DNA of 64,000 nt from Clostridium ihumii AP5 (GCF_000612845.1 NZ_CCAT010000084.1:1-64000), one strand, 5' to 3'; positions 28,534 to 39,978 are shown, numbered from the stretch's first letter. The notes: generated by a model from the letters alone, not told the origin. Numbers and translations: made by a program.

Positions 28534-29685
28534 TTAATAGTGAACATCAATTAGATGGAATTTAATATTTGAATTGCTCCAACCTAAATCATATGGAACC
28601 AATAGTCTATCTGTATTATGACAGGTAACTAATGGGTAACCTTTAGAATCTAACCCTGTAACAGTAGATACATGAACTATTTTTCCACCTTTTTCATATG
28701 CAACAAAATCTCCAGGTCTTAGATTATAGGCATCTTTATAAATTTGTTCATAAGTACCTTTAGCAATATAGGATGCTCTACCACTATTAACCATATAATT
28801 TTTAAAAGCTTGTGCATTTACCCATGCTTTAGAACCATCTTTACCTAAGTAGTTCCAAGTTTTATTTTTTTTAAACCTTCCACCTTCATAAAGAATCTGA
28901 GATGCAAAATTAGCACAATCACCACCAGCTGGATTGAAATTAGTGTAATCTTTATTATATTTAAAAATATAATCAGTTTCATCACATAAACCACAGAATT
29001 TATGTGCATAATCAATTGCATTTTGAGTTCTTTCATCTAGTGTGATTTCTTCAGCTTTTCTAGAAAGTATATATTCTTTAATTTTGTCGGAATTTATGTT
29101 TTCAAGATCTAAAGAATCAGAAAAAGGATCTGTATACCATTCCTTTGTTATTATGTACTTATCACCATCTTTTAACAAATGCAAATAATGAGAGGTACCA
29201 AGTTTGAATTTATTATGCTCATCAGGATTAGTTGTATAAGTATAATCAAATTCGCTGGAAACGTTACAAGTTATTCCAAATAAATTAGGTTCTCGTTCAC
29301 GAACTTTTCTAACTTTAATAATAGCATCAATATTATTAAAGTTAACGGATTGTTTTTCACACCAATTTTTTAAATAGTTAATTTTTTTTACTTCATTTTC
29401 ATAAGCATATAAGCTAACCTTTTTGTCTAAATTATAGAAGCTTTTTAATTGTTCACAATTTCCAGAGAGTATTGCACTATTTCGTTTTGAAAATAAGTCC
29501 ATTAATAATTCAGTAAATTCATCTTTAAGAACACTTTCATCTGTTGATGATGAAGTATCAAAGACTTCTGAATATAAATTGTCATCGTCATCAAAGTTAA
29601 GTGCAAAAACTGAATTAAAATTAGAAATTAGCAATGATAAACTTATGAAAGTGCATATTATTGACTTTACAATAGTCTTTTTCAC
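28534..29685 (-). CDS. Secreted protein with Amidase_6 (NlpC/P60-like) domain
   Basis: A 383-residue exported protein. A signal peptide (residues 1-28, cleaved near VFA) is followed by an alpha/beta region (about 45-200) with no recognised fold and a C-terminal Amidase_6 domain (about 215-383). The catalytic Cys is in GGDCANFASQ, with the His in KIVHVSTV and CHNTDR, the pattern of papain-like wall amidases. It converges on the Amidase_3 gene. A role in cell-wall or spore peptidoglycan cutting is likely but unproven. Confidence 0.85.
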   Translation of the reverse strand: MKKTIVKSIICTFISLSLLISNFNSVFALNFDDDDNLYSEVFDTSSSTDESVLKDEFTELLMDLFSKRNSAILSGNCEQLKSFYNLDKKVSLYAYENEVKKINYLKNWCEKQSVNFNNIDAIIKVRKVREREPNLFGITCNVSSEFDYTYTTNPDEHNKFKLGTSHYLHLLKDGDKYIITKEWYTDPFSDSLDLENINSDKIKEYILSRKAEEITLDERTQNAIDYAHKFCGLCDETDYIFKYNKDYTNFNPAGGDCANFASQILYEGGRFKKNKTWNYLGKDGSKAWVNAQAFKNYMVNSGRASYIAKGTYEQIYKDAYNLRPGDFVAYEKGGKIVHVSTVTGLDSKGYPLVTCHNTDRLLVPYDLGWSNSNIKFHLIDVHY

Positions 29686-29920
29686 ATTAAATATCTCCTT
29701 TTAGTATTGAATTTATAATAAATAGTTTGTGCAAATTACTTTTAAGTTATGTGTATTTAATAATTGTTAAAATGAAAAAAACATCGAAAAAAATACAAAT
29801 TATATAATAAAGTTTAAAAATATATAAGTTAAGTATAGTTCTAGCATGCTTTATAAGGTAATAAAGAAATAAACATATAAATATAATGTATTAATATATA
29901 AGTATAATATTGGAGGATAT

Positions 29921-31381
29921 ATGAGTCGAAGAAGTTTAGAAAATAATGATTATTTGACTACTAACCAAGGGGTTTTAATATCAAACGATGAAAGTTCTTT
30001 AACAGTTGGAGAAAGAGGTCCAGTAGTTTTAACTGATGTACAACTTATAGAAAAACTAGCATCATTCAATAGAGAAAGAATTCCAGAACGTGTTGTTCAT
30101 GCAAAAGGTGCTGGAGCTTATGGATATTTTAAGTTGTATAATTCAATGAAAAAATATACAAAGGCTAAATTTTTAAATGGACCCAATAAAGAAACACCTG
30201 TATTTGTTAGATTTTCTACAGTTATAGGTTCTAAGGGGTCTGCAGATACATTAAGAGATCCAAGAGGATTTGCAGTTAAATTTTATACAGAGGAAGGTAA
30301 TTATGATTTAGTAGGAAATCATCTTCCAGTATTTTTTATAAGAGATGCAATAAAATTTCCAGATTTAATTCATGCTTTTAAGCCATCACCAGATACTAAT
30401 ATACCAGATGCAAATAGATTTTGGGACTTTGTAACTAACACACCAGAATCAATTCATATGATTACATTTCTATTTTCAGATAGAGGAACAATAAAAAGTT
30501 TTAGAACTATAGAAGGTTTTGGAGTAAACACATATGTTTGGGTTAGTGAAGAAGGAAAAAGAGTATATGTTAAATATCATTGGAAACCACTTTCAGGACT
30601 TAGAACAATAGATAGGCATGAAGCAGAGAAGCTTGCAGGGATAGATCCAGATGTAGCAGTAAGAGACTTATATGACACTTTAAATAAAGGAAAAAATGTG
30701 GAGTATGAATTGTTTGTTCAAATTATGGATGTGAAAGATGAATTTAGTTATGATTTTGATCCTTTAGATGCGACAAAGACATGGCCAGAAGATTTATTAC
30801 CACTTATGAAAGTAGGAAAGTTAACATTAACAGATGCACCAAAAAACTTTTTTGCAGAAGTTGAACAAGCTGCATTTTGTCCAGCAAATTTAGTACCAGG
30901 AATAGAAGCTTCATATGATAAACTTTTACAAGGAAGACTTTTTGCATATCATGATAGTCAAAGACATAGAATAGGAAGCAACTTTGAAGAATTACCAATT
31001 AATAGGCCTAAAGTTCCAGTTAACAATATAAATCAAGATGGTTCAATGGAGTATTGTTATAGAGATGGAAAAGTTAATTATAAACCTAATTCACTAAATG
31101 ATAATAGGCCTATAGAATATAAAGAAAAGGAAATATGTCCTATATATGTTGAAGGTAAAGTAGAAAGAAAAAAAATCAAACTTACCAATGATTTTAATCA
31201 AGCAGGAAATTTATATATGTCTTATTCAAAAGAAGAAAAAGAACATTTAATAGATAACTTAGCTTATGACTTAAGAAATGTAGATAGAAAAATACAATCT
31301 AAAGCTATAGAATTATTTAGAAAATGTAATAAAGAATATGGAGAAAATGTAAAATGTAAATTACAAGAATATAATAAATAG
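29921..31381 (+). CDS. Heme catalase
   Basis: A 486-residue monofunctional heme catalase of the small-subunit class, which splits hydrogen peroxide into water and oxygen. Visible are the distal His in RVVHAKGAGAYG, the distal Asn in LVGNHLPVFF and the proximal heme-ligand Tyr in RLFAYHDSQRHR. Length is normal and the frame is intact. Ribosome binding site GGAGG is 7 bases from the ATG. It stands alone between terminators. Heme catalase is uncommon in clostridia, so this gene may have been acquired by transfer. Confidence 0.97.
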   Translation: MSRRSLENNDYLTTNQGVLISNDESSLTVGERGPVVLTDVQLIEKLASFNRERIPERVVHAKGAGAYGYFKLYNSMKKYTKAKFLNGPNKETPVFVRFSTVIGSKGSADTLRDPRGFAVKFYTEEGNYDLVGNHLPVFFIRDAIKFPDLIHAFKPSPDTNIPDANRFWDFVTNTPESIHMITFLFSDRGTIKSFRTIEGFGVNTYVWVSEEGKRVYVKYHWKPLSGLRTIDRHEAEKLAGIDPDVAVRDLYDTLNKGKNVEYELFVQIMDVKDEFSYDFDPLDATKTWPEDLLPLMKVGKLTLTDAPKNFFAEVEQAAFCPANLVPGIEASYDKLLQGRLFAYHDSQRHRIGSNFEELPINRPKVPVNNINQDGSMEYCYRDGKVNYKPNSLNDNRPIEYKEKEICPIYVEGKVERKKIKLTNDFNQAGNLYMSYSKEEKEHLIDNLAYDLRNVDRKIQSKAIELFRKCNKEYGENVKCKLQEYNK

Positions 31382-31416
31382 AAATGAATACTATTATTCA
31401 TGGAATTTAAAAGTTG

Positions 31417-31453
31417 AAAAGATGATTTCTATAATTTTTAGAAGTCATCTTTT
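31417..31453 (+). terminator. Terminator after the catalase gene
   Basis: A 14-bp stem (31417-31430 with 31440-31453, one G-T pair) ending in TTTT. Confidence 0.85.
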
Positions 31454-31486
31454 GTATAATAATATAAAATTTAGTTTAATAATGAT

Positions 31487-31588
31487 GTGAAATATAAAGA
31501 TGTAATGTTTTTAGGTGAAGAAGAGTTAATTATATCTGGAGGAATGAAATTTAAAATAAAGTGTATAAAAAATTATAGTAAAACTTAA
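31487..31588 (+). other. Possible 33-codon ORF or gene remnant
   Basis: A frame from GTG at 31487 reads VKYKDVMFLGEEELIISGG and continues to a stop at 31586. Its composition looks protein-like, but there is no ribosome binding site before the GTG; the GGAGGA inside it precedes a shorter ATG of 14 codons. It could be a decayed gene fragment. The rest of the 886-base gap (31589-32206) is AT-rich with nothing I can support. Confidence 0.2.
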
Positions 31589-32206
31589 ATATAATATATA
31601 TCAGTCCTTAGATATTTTTTTACTTAAAGATGAAAAATTTTTAGAGTGATGATAGTTAAAAACATAATAAAAAACTAATGTTTACAAAAATGTAACATAA
31701 AAGAAATAAATTAAATAAGAAAAATAGTTACCAATTTAACAAAACAAGGAGTTTTTTTTATAGGAGTGTAGTTATAAAAATATTAAAAGTAAAATTAATA
31801 ATAAGTATATATATTATAAATACATAATAGTTTAACTATAAGTAAATTAAAAATCAAATTACTTTAAAATTTAAAGCATAGGAATTTCAATTAATATTAG
31901 TAAAACTTATATATAAAGAACAATCTATTTCAAATTTATATAAGGTAAATTTAAGTTTAAATTTAAATAAATAAAACTTTTAACTTTCAAAAAGTACGAG
32001 AGAGTAGAATATAAAATAAGTTAAAAATTTAATTAATGAATAAAAACACACTTGCTGTAAAGACATAAATATGAATTAAAAATAATTTAAACTGTTATAA
32101 TGCGACAAATGTAAACAGTTTAATGAAGTTTAACTAATGAAAAATGCAATTTTGTAATGAGAATAAGTACAAAGTTTTAAATTTGTGTTATCTATAGGTT
32201 TTATAA

Positions 32207-32235
32207 TTGACATTTACATATTAAGGCAATATATT
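32207..32235 (+). promoter_or_regulatory. Promoter of the pyrophosphatase gene
   Basis: Consensus -35 TTGACA (32207-32212), 17 bases, and TATATT (32230-32235), 32 bases before the start codon at 32268. Confidence 0.75.
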
Positions 32236-32267
32236 AAAAGTAAATAATAAGTTGGGGGTTAAATATT

Positions 32268-34283
32268 ATGAAATTTTTAGTTATTGCTATGGTTGTGGCA
32301 ATTATAACTTTATGTAGTGCATTGTTCATTTCCAATCAAATTACTAAAAAAGAAGCTGGAAATGAAAAAATGAAGGAGATATCTACTTATATAAGTGAAG
32401 GGGCAATGGCTTTTTTAAAAAAGGAATATAAGTATTTGGGGATATTTATAACTGTTGTGGCCATAGCTATAGTAATATTTCTTCATATCAACACAGCAAT
32501 AAGTTTTGTTTTAGGTGCTATATTTTCAATGACAGCCGGATATGCCGGTATGAAGGTGGGAGTTAAGGCTAATGTAAGAACAGCTGAGGGAGCAAGAAAA
32601 GGGAAAAATGAAGCTTTATCTATAGCTTTTTCAGGTGGTGCTGTTATGGGACTATCTGTTGTAGGATTAGGTCTTTTAGGACTTTCATTTTTAGCAATTA
32701 TATTTAATTTTAATACTGAATATATAACAGGATTTGGTCTTGGAGCATCATCTATAGCACTATTTGCACGTGTTGGTGGTGGAATTTATACAAAAGCTGC
32801 TGATGTAGGTGCTGATTTAGTAGGTAAAGTTGAAGTCGGCATACCTGAGGATGATCCTAGAAATCCAGCTGTAATAGCAGACAATGTAGGAGATAATGTA
32901 GGAGATATAGCTGGAATGGGAGCTGATTTATTTGAATCATATGTTGGATCAATAATATCAGCATTAACACTTGGTGCAACTGTTGGATCAATTTTAGGTA
33001 AAAATACTTTAGTATTTCCTATTATTTTAGCAAGTGTAGGTATAATTTCCTCAATAATAGGTATATTTGTAGTGAAAAATTTAAAAAAGGGTGATCCACA
33101 AAAAACTTTAAATTTAGGAATGTATATATCTGTTTTACTTATGGCTATATTTTCATTAATTTTAAGTTATTATACATTAGGCTCAATAAAACCATTTTAT
33201 TCAGTATTTGTAGGGATTTTAGTGGGTGTCATTATTGGAAAGGTTACAGAAGTATATACCTCAGATAGTTTCAAACCAGTAAAAAGTATTGCAGAAAAAT
33301 CTCAAACTGGTGCAGCAACTAACATAATTGAAGGAATAGCAGTTGGAATGAAATCTTCAGTTATACCTATAATATTAATTGCAGTTGGAATTTTATTATC
33401 ATACTTTATGATTGGAGGAGCAAATAACAAAAATGTAGGACTATATGGAATAGCATTATCTGCAGTAGGTATGCTTGCCACATCTGGAATTATAATTTCT
33501 GTTGATGCATATGGTCCAATAGCGGATAATGCTGGGGGAATAGCAGAAATGTCAAAACTTCCACATAATGTTAGGGAAATAACAGATAAATTGGACTCAG
33601 TTGGAAATACTACGGCTGCTGTAGGAAAAGGTTTTGCAATAGGTTCAGCAGCTCTAACTGCATTAGCATTATTTGCTTCATATGCACAAGCTGTAAATTT
33701 AGATTCTATAAATTTATTAAATCCATTAACACTTGTTGGTTTGTTAATTGGATGTATGATACCATTTTTATTTGCAGCATTAACTATGCAAGCTGTTGGA
33801 AAAGCTGCTATGCAAATGGTTGAAGAAGTACGAAGACAATTTAAAGAAAAGAAGGGTATAATGGAAGGAAAAACAAAACCTGATTATGCAAGATGTGTTG
33901 AAATATCTACAGAATCTGCATTGAAAGAAATGTTACTTCCAGGAATATTAGCAATTATAATACCTCTAGTGGTTGGATTAATATTAGGTTCAGAAGCTTT
34001 AGCAGGAACACTTGCGGGTGCTTTAGGAACAGGTGTATTAGTAGCTATGTTTATGTCTAATTCAGGAGGTGCTTGGGATAATGCTAAAAAGTATATTGAA
34101 GGTGGAGAATATGGTGGAAAAGGTAGTGATGCTCATAAAGCAGCCGTAGTTGGAGATACTGTAGGGGATCCGTTTAAAGATACATCAGGTCCATCAATGA
34201 ATATACTTATAAAATTAATGACTATAGTATCATTAGTTTTTGCTACAATAATAGCAAATTATGGAGGCATACTATTTAAATAG
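32268..34283 (+). CDS. hppA: Membrane-bound ion-pumping pyrophosphatase HppA
   Basis: A 671-residue integral membrane pyrophosphatase with about 16 helices that couples PPi hydrolysis to H+ or Na+ export. The PPi site is clear: [20 protein letters not shown] (near residues 181-200) then NVGDNVGD, and a C-terminal [16 protein letters not shown]. The segment [10 protein letters not shown] has Ala where K+-independent enzymes have Lys, so it should be K+-dependent. K+-dependent members include both Na+ and H+ pumps, and sequence reading alone does not settle which. GGGGG precedes the ATG. Confidence 0.96.
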   Translation: MKFLVIAMVVAIITLCSALFISNQITKKEAGNEKMKEISTYISEGAMAFLKKEYKYLGIFITVVAIAIVIFLHINTAISFVLGAIFSMTAGYAGMKVGVKANVRTAEGARKGKNEALSIAFSGGAVMGLSVVGLGLLGLSFLAIIFNFNTEYITGFGLGASSIALFARVGGGIYTKAADVGADLVGKVEVGIPEDDPRNPAVIADNVGDNVGDIAGMGADLFESYVGSIISALTLGATVGSILGKNTLVFPIILASVGIISSIIGIFVVKNLKKGDPQKTLNLGMYISVLLMAIFSLILSYYTLGSIKPFYSVFVGILVGVIIGKVTEVYTSDSFKPVKSIAEKSQTGAATNIIEGIAVGMKSSVIPIILIAVGILLSYFMIGGANNKNVGLYGIALSAVGMLATSGIIISVDAYGPIADNAGGIAEMSKLPHNVREITDKLDSVGNTTAAVGKGFAIGSAALTALALFASYAQAVNLDSINLLNPLTLVGLLIGCMIPFLFAALTMQAVGKAAMQMVEEVRRQFKEKKGIMEGKTKPDYARCVEISTESALKEMLLPGILAIIIPLVVGLILGSEALAGTLAGALGTGVLVAMFMSNSGGAWDNAKKYIEGGEYGGKGSDAHKAAVVGDTVGDPFKDTSGPSMNILIKLMTIVSLVFATIIANYGGILFK

Positions 34284-34284
34284 A

Positions 34285-34323
34285 AAAAAGTAACTAGAAT
34301 ATTAATATTCTAGTTACTTTTTG
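34285..34323. terminator. Bidirectional terminator
   Basis: A near-continuous palindrome of about 18 bp per arm (34286-34303 with 34304-34321) with A and T tracts at the ends, between convergent genes. Confidence 0.88.
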
Positions 34324-36387
34324 TTACAATTTAAATTTAGATAAATTTTGTTGAAGCTCAACAGCCATATTAGATAGTTGCTCAGAAGCTTTAGACACTT
34401 CATCCATTAGAACAGTTTGTTCTTCACTTGCTGATGTTACATTTTGTGTATTTGATAATGTAACTTTTGATATTTCCGAACAATCATTCATAGATGAAAT
34501 CATAGATTCACTGCTAGAAAGGACATCTTTCATTACAATTGAAATATTTTGCATGCTTTTAGAAACTTCTGCAACTTGAGCTAGTATATCATTAAATGAA
34601 TTTCCAGCATTTTCGACTAAAGTCATACCGTTATTTACATAATTAGTACCATTGTTCATAGAAACTACTGCAACTTCGATTTCTTTTTGAATTTCAGTTA
34701 TAATATTATCAATATTACTTGTAGCAATTGAGGATTGCTCAGCTAATTTTCTTATTTCCTCAGCAACTACTGCAAAGCCTTTTCCTTGCTCTCCAGCTCT
34801 AGCTGCTTCAATTGCAGCATTTAATGCTAGTAAATTAGTTTGTGATGATATATTAGTTATTAATGATAAAATTTCACCTATTTTTATAGATTTATGATTT
34901 AAAGAATTAACGATTTCAGATGAAGCTGAAACTGCTAAGTTCACTTCTTTCATATTAGTTATAGTATTAATAATTACATCATTACCATTCTTTGCTGTAT
35001 TGTAAGCTAAGTTAGATGAAGTTGTAATTCCGTTTATATCATGTGATATTTTAGAAACTTTATCATAAACATTTAAACTATCATTGGAAGCAGTATTAAA
35101 ACTTTTGAATTGAGTATTGGTGCCATTAAAAACTTCTTCAATAGATGATGAAATTTGTTTTGATGCTTCTTGAGTTTCATTAGCACTAGCTGATAATTCT
35201 TCAGAAGTAGATACTACTTGTTCAAGTCCTTCAGATACTGAAATTATTATATCTTTTAAAGTTGAATTCATATTATTAAGATGATTAGACATTTCGCCTA
35301 GTTCATCATTATCAGTAACTTCAATTTTATATGTCAAGTCGCCATAAGAGATTGCTTTTGCTAATTTATTTACAGAGGATATCTTTTTAGTAATCATATC
35401 AGCCAATTTATTAATTCCAAAAATTAAAATTAATACAATTATAATCATAGCAACGCCTATTTTGAAGGCAAGATTTTTTAATGGAGATAACAGTTCTTTT
35501 TCAGGTATAGATAAAACCACTTTCCAATTAGTTTCAGGAACTGTTTGATAAAATGCTAAATTTTTTCCACTATCTTTAAAAAAGTGAGTCAGACCAGAAT
35601 CATTATTTAAAATTTCAGAAGATACTTTTTTCAAACTATCATTTGGATCATCTTGAATAGTTGTATTCATAATTTTGTTTTCATCAATAGATGATAAATA
35701 AGTTCCATCAGAATTTAATAAAAATGCATGACCAGTTTGTCCAACTGTTATTTCTTTAATCATATTTTGTATGCTAGATAAATCTATATCTGCACTAGTA
35801 ATACCTACAAGTTTATTATCAAAAGTTATAGGTGTAACTGATGTAAGCATACTAACTTTTGATACTGGGTCAATATAAGCATTAGACCAACTGATATCAT
35901 TATTTGAAGTTATACCTAGTTCATACCACTCGTCTTTAGTGTAATCTTTGGAAAAGTAATCTTTCGTATATATAGGTTTGCCATTTTCCTTAAATGAATA
36001 AGGTGCATAAAATTGAATATTTTTATCGTATGCATAAGGTTCGAACCAAACTCCAACACCGAAAGTTTCATCATTGGTAGATGCATATGAAACAACAAGT
36101 TCCTTAAACTCAGATTCAGTTAAGTTTGTTTTGAATGTAGAAATAGTTTTTGATAAAGATTGAGAAATTTTACTGTGTCTATTTAATGATTTTGAGATAT
36201 ATTCAACACTACTATTAGTTTGAAATTCCATTTTTTCAGTAATTTCATCATAAATAATATTTTTAGCAGAAGAATAAGAAATGAATGAAATTATAAGCAT
36301 GGCACTAATAGTTAATGGTAATATTAATTTCAAAATTTTAGACTTTATACTTTTAGATTTGGTATTTGATTTCTGTGAAAATTTCAT
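34324..36387 (-). CDS. Methyl-accepting chemotaxis protein with dCache sensor
   Basis: A 687-residue chemoreceptor. A first membrane helix (about residues 17-40) is followed by an extracellular region of about 250 residues with Cache-type features ([27 protein letters not shown]), a second helix near 305-327, a HAMP domain and a signalling domain with the hairpin tip [20 protein letters not shown]. It would sense a small molecule and pass the signal to CheA/CheW; the ligand cannot be read. It is a stand-alone gene. Confidence 0.94.
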   Translation of the reverse strand: MKFSQKSNTKSKSIKSKILKLILPLTISAMLIISFISYSSAKNIIYDEITEKMEFQTNSSVEYISKSLNRHSKISQSLSKTISTFKTNLTESEFKELVVSYASTNDETFGVGVWFEPYAYDKNIQFYAPYSFKENGKPIYTKDYFSKDYTKDEWYELGITSNNDISWSNAYIDPVSKVSMLTSVTPITFDNKLVGITSADIDLSSIQNMIKEITVGQTGHAFLLNSDGTYLSSIDENKIMNTTIQDDPNDSLKKVSSEILNNDSGLTHFFKDSGKNLAFYQTVPETNWKVVLSIPEKELLSPLKNLAFKIGVAMIIIVLILIFGINKLADMITKKISSVNKLAKAISYGDLTYKIEVTDNDELGEMSNHLNNMNSTLKDIIISVSEGLEQVVSTSEELSASANETQEASKQISSSIEEVFNGTNTQFKSFNTASNDSLNVYDKVSKISHDINGITTSSNLAYNTAKNGNDVIINTITNMKEVNLAVSASSEIVNSLNHKSIKIGEILSLITNISSQTNLLALNAAIEAARAGEQGKGFAVVAEEIRKLAEQSSIATSNIDNIITEIQKEIEVAVVSMNNGTNYVNNGMTLVENAGNSFNDILAQVAEVSKSMQNISIVMKDVLSSSESMISSMNDCSEISKVTLSNTQNVTSASEEQTVLMDEVSKASEQLSNMAVELQQNLSKFKL

Positions 36388-36846
36388 CTAATAAACCTCC
36401 AAGTTATATTTTAATAAATTATTATATAATTGGATGATTTAAATGAGAAATGTATTAAAATTTTCATGTCAAAAATAATTAAAATTTACCCCTAAAAATT
36501 AATTATTAAATAATTTTTCATTAAAATTAAAACTTTTTATATAAAAATATATAAAATATATTCTTTATTAAGTAAAATTTTATATATTTTATAATAACAT
36601 ATAAAGTGAAAAAAACAATAAATAAATTTTAAAAATATACAACTTAATCTTATATAATATCGGAAAATTCTATAAGTAATATAGAACTTATAAAATATTT
36701 CTATTGGTAAATAAAGATAAATAATCTTATAATGTCTTATAAGAAAGAAAATTTTTAAAATTCATTTAATTAAAATCAATAATAATATATATAAATTGAA
36801 AATAAAATTTATATATATAGTAATAATTTTATGGAGGTATTTAAAG
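36388..36846. other. AT-rich divergent intergenic region
   Basis: About 460 bases, nearly all A and T, between the chemoreceptor and the next gene. It must hold both promoters, but the composition gives too many TATAAT-like words to choose one. No hairpin or gene seen. Confidence 0.3.
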
Positions 36847-37326
36847 TTGAATAATGATATCTTAAAGCAAATGAATAGCACTGATAGGGAAAAATTTATG
36901 CGTGAAGAGTTAGGAAAAGAAAAATGTAAAGTGTTAGATAAGTATAATCTTGTATCAAACAATAAATTATACTGGCAAAGAGTACAAGAAAAATATCCAA
37001 CTCAAGAGTATTTTAGTCATAAATTTGCTAAAAAATCCTCTGTATTAGGAATGGTATTTCATATATATAAATTATGCTTTGCAAAAACAAAATATTTTGA
37101 AAAAAATTGGGAAAAATTTGAACCATGTATATACAGTTTTAAAGATGGTTTTATAAAAACTGAAATGTATAACATGGAGTTTATAAGACATAAAACAACA
37201 GGAATAGTAATAGATTTAAGAGAACTTTCTAAAATACATTGGTTACAAGATTTTAAAGATATTTGTAATTATATAGAGAGTGAAGAAGAAAAGTTATATT
37301 TGGAAAATAAAAGAAATTTAGCCTAA
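36847..37326 (+). CDS. Protein of unknown function
   Basis: About 159 residues if translation starts at TTG 36847, which has GGAGG nine bases upstream; the frame is open to an ATG at 36796 that has no ribosome binding site. The protein is basic and hydrophilic with many aromatic residues (YWQRVQEKYPTQEYFSHKF in the middle) and no membrane segment or signal peptide. I do not recognise the family. It is flanked by its own terminator, so it appears to be a monocistronic gene. Confidence 0.7.
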   Translation: MNNDILKQMNSTDREKFMREELGKEKCKVLDKYNLVSNNKLYWQRVQEKYPTQEYFSHKFAKKSSVLGMVFHIYKLCFAKTKYFEKNWEKFEPCIYSFKDGFIKTEMYNMEFIRHKTTGIVIDLRELSKIHWLQDFKDICNYIESEEEKLYLENKRNLA

Positions 37327-37372
37327 AAAGTTATTGTATATGTAATTGATTACATATACAATAACTTTTTTA
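37325..37372 (+). terminator. Strong terminator
   Basis: A perfect 21-bp stem (37325-37345 with 37350-37370) with a T tract at its end. Confidence 0.88.
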
Positions 37373-37541
37373 TTTTACATTTTGAAAAACATATATAAAA
37401 TATGGTATTTTTGTTATAATAAATAATATATAATTGTAAAATTTATAAGTATTTATTTTAAATGTTAATTTATTTAATGTTTTATGGTGTAAAGAAAATC
37501 GTTCTTTATTCACTATAAGTTTTAAGAGGTGAGTTGATTTT

Positions 37542-38618
37542 ATGGGTATTGAAAATTTTTGTGAAAGTATATATAAATTTGAAGAAGGGTCTGTTGCTGA
37601 AATTGACATAATGATTGGTGATAGAGTTCTTGTTAGAAAAGGAACTATATTAACAGAGGCAATAATAAAAAAATTACAAAATCTTTATTTAGAAAATCCT
37701 ACATTAAATCATATGAATAATGAAATTGTAAAAGAAAATCAAAAAATAGATGTGTGTTTAGATAATAAAGATAAAGAAATGATTAATGATGTTAGAATTA
37801 AAGTTGAAAAATATTCTGAACATCTAAACGATATATTTGATGAAATTTACATTAATAATAAAAATAATATGGAAGAAGTAACTGCTTTCGTAAAAAAAAT
37901 CTTAAAAGAACTAGATTCTCCAAGGAGTGCAGTTAAAAATATATTATTAGAAGGTAGCGGAGAAGATGCAATATTTAAGCACTCAGTTAATGTTACAGTA
38001 ATTAGCTTATTATTAGGAAAGTGGATTGGATTAGATGAGAAGGAATTAAACTTTTTAATGAGAGCTAGTATTTTACATGATTTTGGAAAGTATAAGATAA
38101 AAGATATACTTATGAAAAAAGAGAAACTTAGTAAAGAAGAATTTCAGATAATAAAAGAACATCCTATAATTGCATATAAACTAATAAAAGATATTCCTTA
38201 TTTGAATGATAGTATAAAACTAGGTGTATTAATGCACCATGAAAGATTAGATGGTAGTGGATATCCATTGAAAATAAAAACTAATATTCATCATTTTGCA
38301 AGAATAATAGCTATAGCAGATACTTTTGATGCACTTAACTCGAATAGACCATATAAAGAAAGAAAAGACTTATTTACTGTGTTAGAAATTATAAGAGAAG
38401 AAAGTTTAAGAAAATTGGATTATAATTATTGCAATATATTTATAGAACATATAATAAATTACTATATAGGAGAAAATGTTCTTCTTAGCAATGGTAAAAT
38501 TGCAAAGATAATACAAATAGATCCTAATAACTTATCTAAACCATTATTATTATGTGAAGATGAATTTATAAATTTGAAAGATTATGTAAATTTGGAGGTA
38601 GAAAAATTATTAATATAA
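37542..38618 (+). CDS. HD-GYP domain protein, first of a tandem pair
   Basis: A 358-residue probable cyclic-di-GMP phosphodiesterase. The N-terminus (about residues 1-50) resembles the small beta region often found before HD-GYP domains. The catalytic domain has HDFGKYKI near residue 179, EHPIIAYKL, and the hallmark HHERLDGSGYP near 231, then IAIADTFDAL. A short C-terminal tail repeats in the next gene. No membrane or receiver domain is attached, so the input signal is unknown. GAGGTG precedes the ATG. Confidence 0.92.
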   Translation: MGIENFCESIYKFEEGSVAEIDIMIGDRVLVRKGTILTEAIIKKLQNLYLENPTLNHMNNEIVKENQKIDVCLDNKDKEMINDVRIKVEKYSEHLNDIFDEIYINNKNNMEEVTAFVKKILKELDSPRSAVKNILLEGSGEDAIFKHSVNVTVISLLLGKWIGLDEKELNFLMRASILHDFGKYKIKDILMKKEKLSKEEFQIIKEHPIIAYKLIKDIPYLNDSIKLGVLMHHERLDGSGYPLKIKTNIHHFARIIAIADTFDALNSNRPYKERKDLFTVLEIIREESLRKLDYNYCNIFIEHIINYYIGENVLLSNGKIAKIIQIDPNNLSKPLLLCEDEFINLKDYVNLEVEKLLI

Positions 38619-38703
38619 GTAAGTTAATTGCATAAATCTATATAAATATTTTTAATATTTGTACGAGTATATTATTAATATGAATTTATGAATGAGGTGC
38701 AAA

Positions 38704-39798
38704 ATGAAGGTAAGCAGTAACTTAGAATTTGATATAGAAAAGTTAACAAAAGGTAAAATTGCTGAAAAAGATATTATAATAGATGATAAGATTCTTGTTA
38801 AAAAAGGGGCAATACTAACAGAAGAAATTATAAAAAAATTACAAAATGAATATTTAGAAAACCCTATATTTCATGAGCTTTATAAGGAAAGTTCATTGAA
38901 AGACGTTACTTGTAATTTGGATGAAGTAGAACAGGAAATAAAAAAAAGAGAAGAGATATTGTTAGATGAAGTTATAGTTAAAGTTCAAAAGTATACAGAA
39001 GAAATGAAGGATATATTTGAAAAATTAGATTCATCTAATATACCTAATATGATTGAAATAAGAAACTTTAGTGAAAAAATATTAGAAGAATTAACATCAC
39101 CTAGAATGGCTGTTAAGAACATAGTATTATATGGAAGTGGTAATGATTCAGTATTTAAACATTCAGTAAATGTAACTATTTTAAGTGTATTATTAGGAAA
39201 ATGGTTAAACTTTGATGATGAAAAATTAAGTTGTTTAATGAGAGCTGCTTTATTACACGATTTTGGAAAGTATAAAATACAAGAAATCCTGGATAAAGAG
39301 GAAGAATTAAATGAAGAAGAGTTTAGAGCTATAAGACAACATCCTGTAGTTGCATATAATTTAATACAAAATTTATCATATGTAAATGATGACATAAAAT
39401 TAGGAATATTAATGCATCATGAAAGATTAGATGGTAGTGGATATCCATTGAAAAGAAAAGATAATCAAATTAATGATATAGCAAGAATAATAGCAATAGC
39501 AGATACCTTTGATGGAGTTAATTCTAAAAGAAATTATAAGCCTAAAAAAGACTTGTTTGAAGCACTAGAAACTATTAGAGAAGAAGGAATAGAAAAATTA
39601 GATTATAAATATTGTAATGTATTTATAGAACATATAATAAATTATTATATAGGAGAATATATTCTTTTTAATAATAATAAGGTTGCAAAAATAATACAAA
39701 TAGATGTAAACAATTTATCGGCACCTTTATTGTTATGTGAAGATAAGTTTTTAGATATAAGAAAACATAAAGAATTAAAAATAGAAAAGATATTATAA
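38704..39798 (+). CDS. HD-GYP domain protein, second of a tandem pair
   Basis: About 364 residues and closely similar over its whole length to the preceding gene, including HDFGKYKI near 185, HHERLDGSGYP near 238 and the tail beginning YIGEY. It arose by tandem duplication. An ATG at 38692 is in frame, but GAGGTG at 38695-38700 indicates the ATG at 38704. Both copies keep all metal-binding residues, so both should be active. The 85-base gap suggests either cotranscription or separate promoters. Confidence 0.92.
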   Translation: MKVSSNLEFDIEKLTKGKIAEKDIIIDDKILVKKGAILTEEIIKKLQNEYLENPIFHELYKESSLKDVTCNLDEVEQEIKKREEILLDEVIVKVQKYTEEMKDIFEKLDSSNIPNMIEIRNFSEKILEELTSPRMAVKNIVLYGSGNDSVFKHSVNVTILSVLLGKWLNFDDEKLSCLMRAALLHDFGKYKIQEILDKEEELNEEEFRAIRQHPVVAYNLIQNLSYVNDDIKLGILMHHERLDGSGYPLKRKDNQINDIARIIAIADTFDGVNSKRNYKPKKDLFEALETIREEGIEKLDYKYCNVFIEHIINYYIGEYILFNNNKVAKIIQIDVNNLSAPLLLCEDKFLDIRKHKELKIEKIL

Positions 39799-39800
39799 AT

Positions 39801-39850
39801 AAAAGAGATAAATGGGTACTGTATTCATTTATCTTTTTTTATTTACAAAA
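39801..39850 (+). terminator. Rho-independent terminator
   Basis: AAAAGAGATAAATG (39801-39814) pairs with CATTTATCTTTTTT (39836-39849) with one mismatch, and ends in T. Confidence 0.8.
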
Positions 39851-39978
39851 TACGAATTTTTTTAAAAAAATATTTAAAAATGTTCATAGATTATGTATAA
39901 TGTTTTTGGGATAAAATTTTATAAAATATGAAATTAATATAATATAAATGTTTATTTCATATTGTTTGGAGGAAAAGA

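Noticed and set aside
29795-29815. AT-rich palindrome-like TTATATAATAA upstream of the catalase, considered as a PerR box
   Set aside because: It fits the 15-base PerR consensus poorly, and such words are frequent by chance in this AT-rich sequence.
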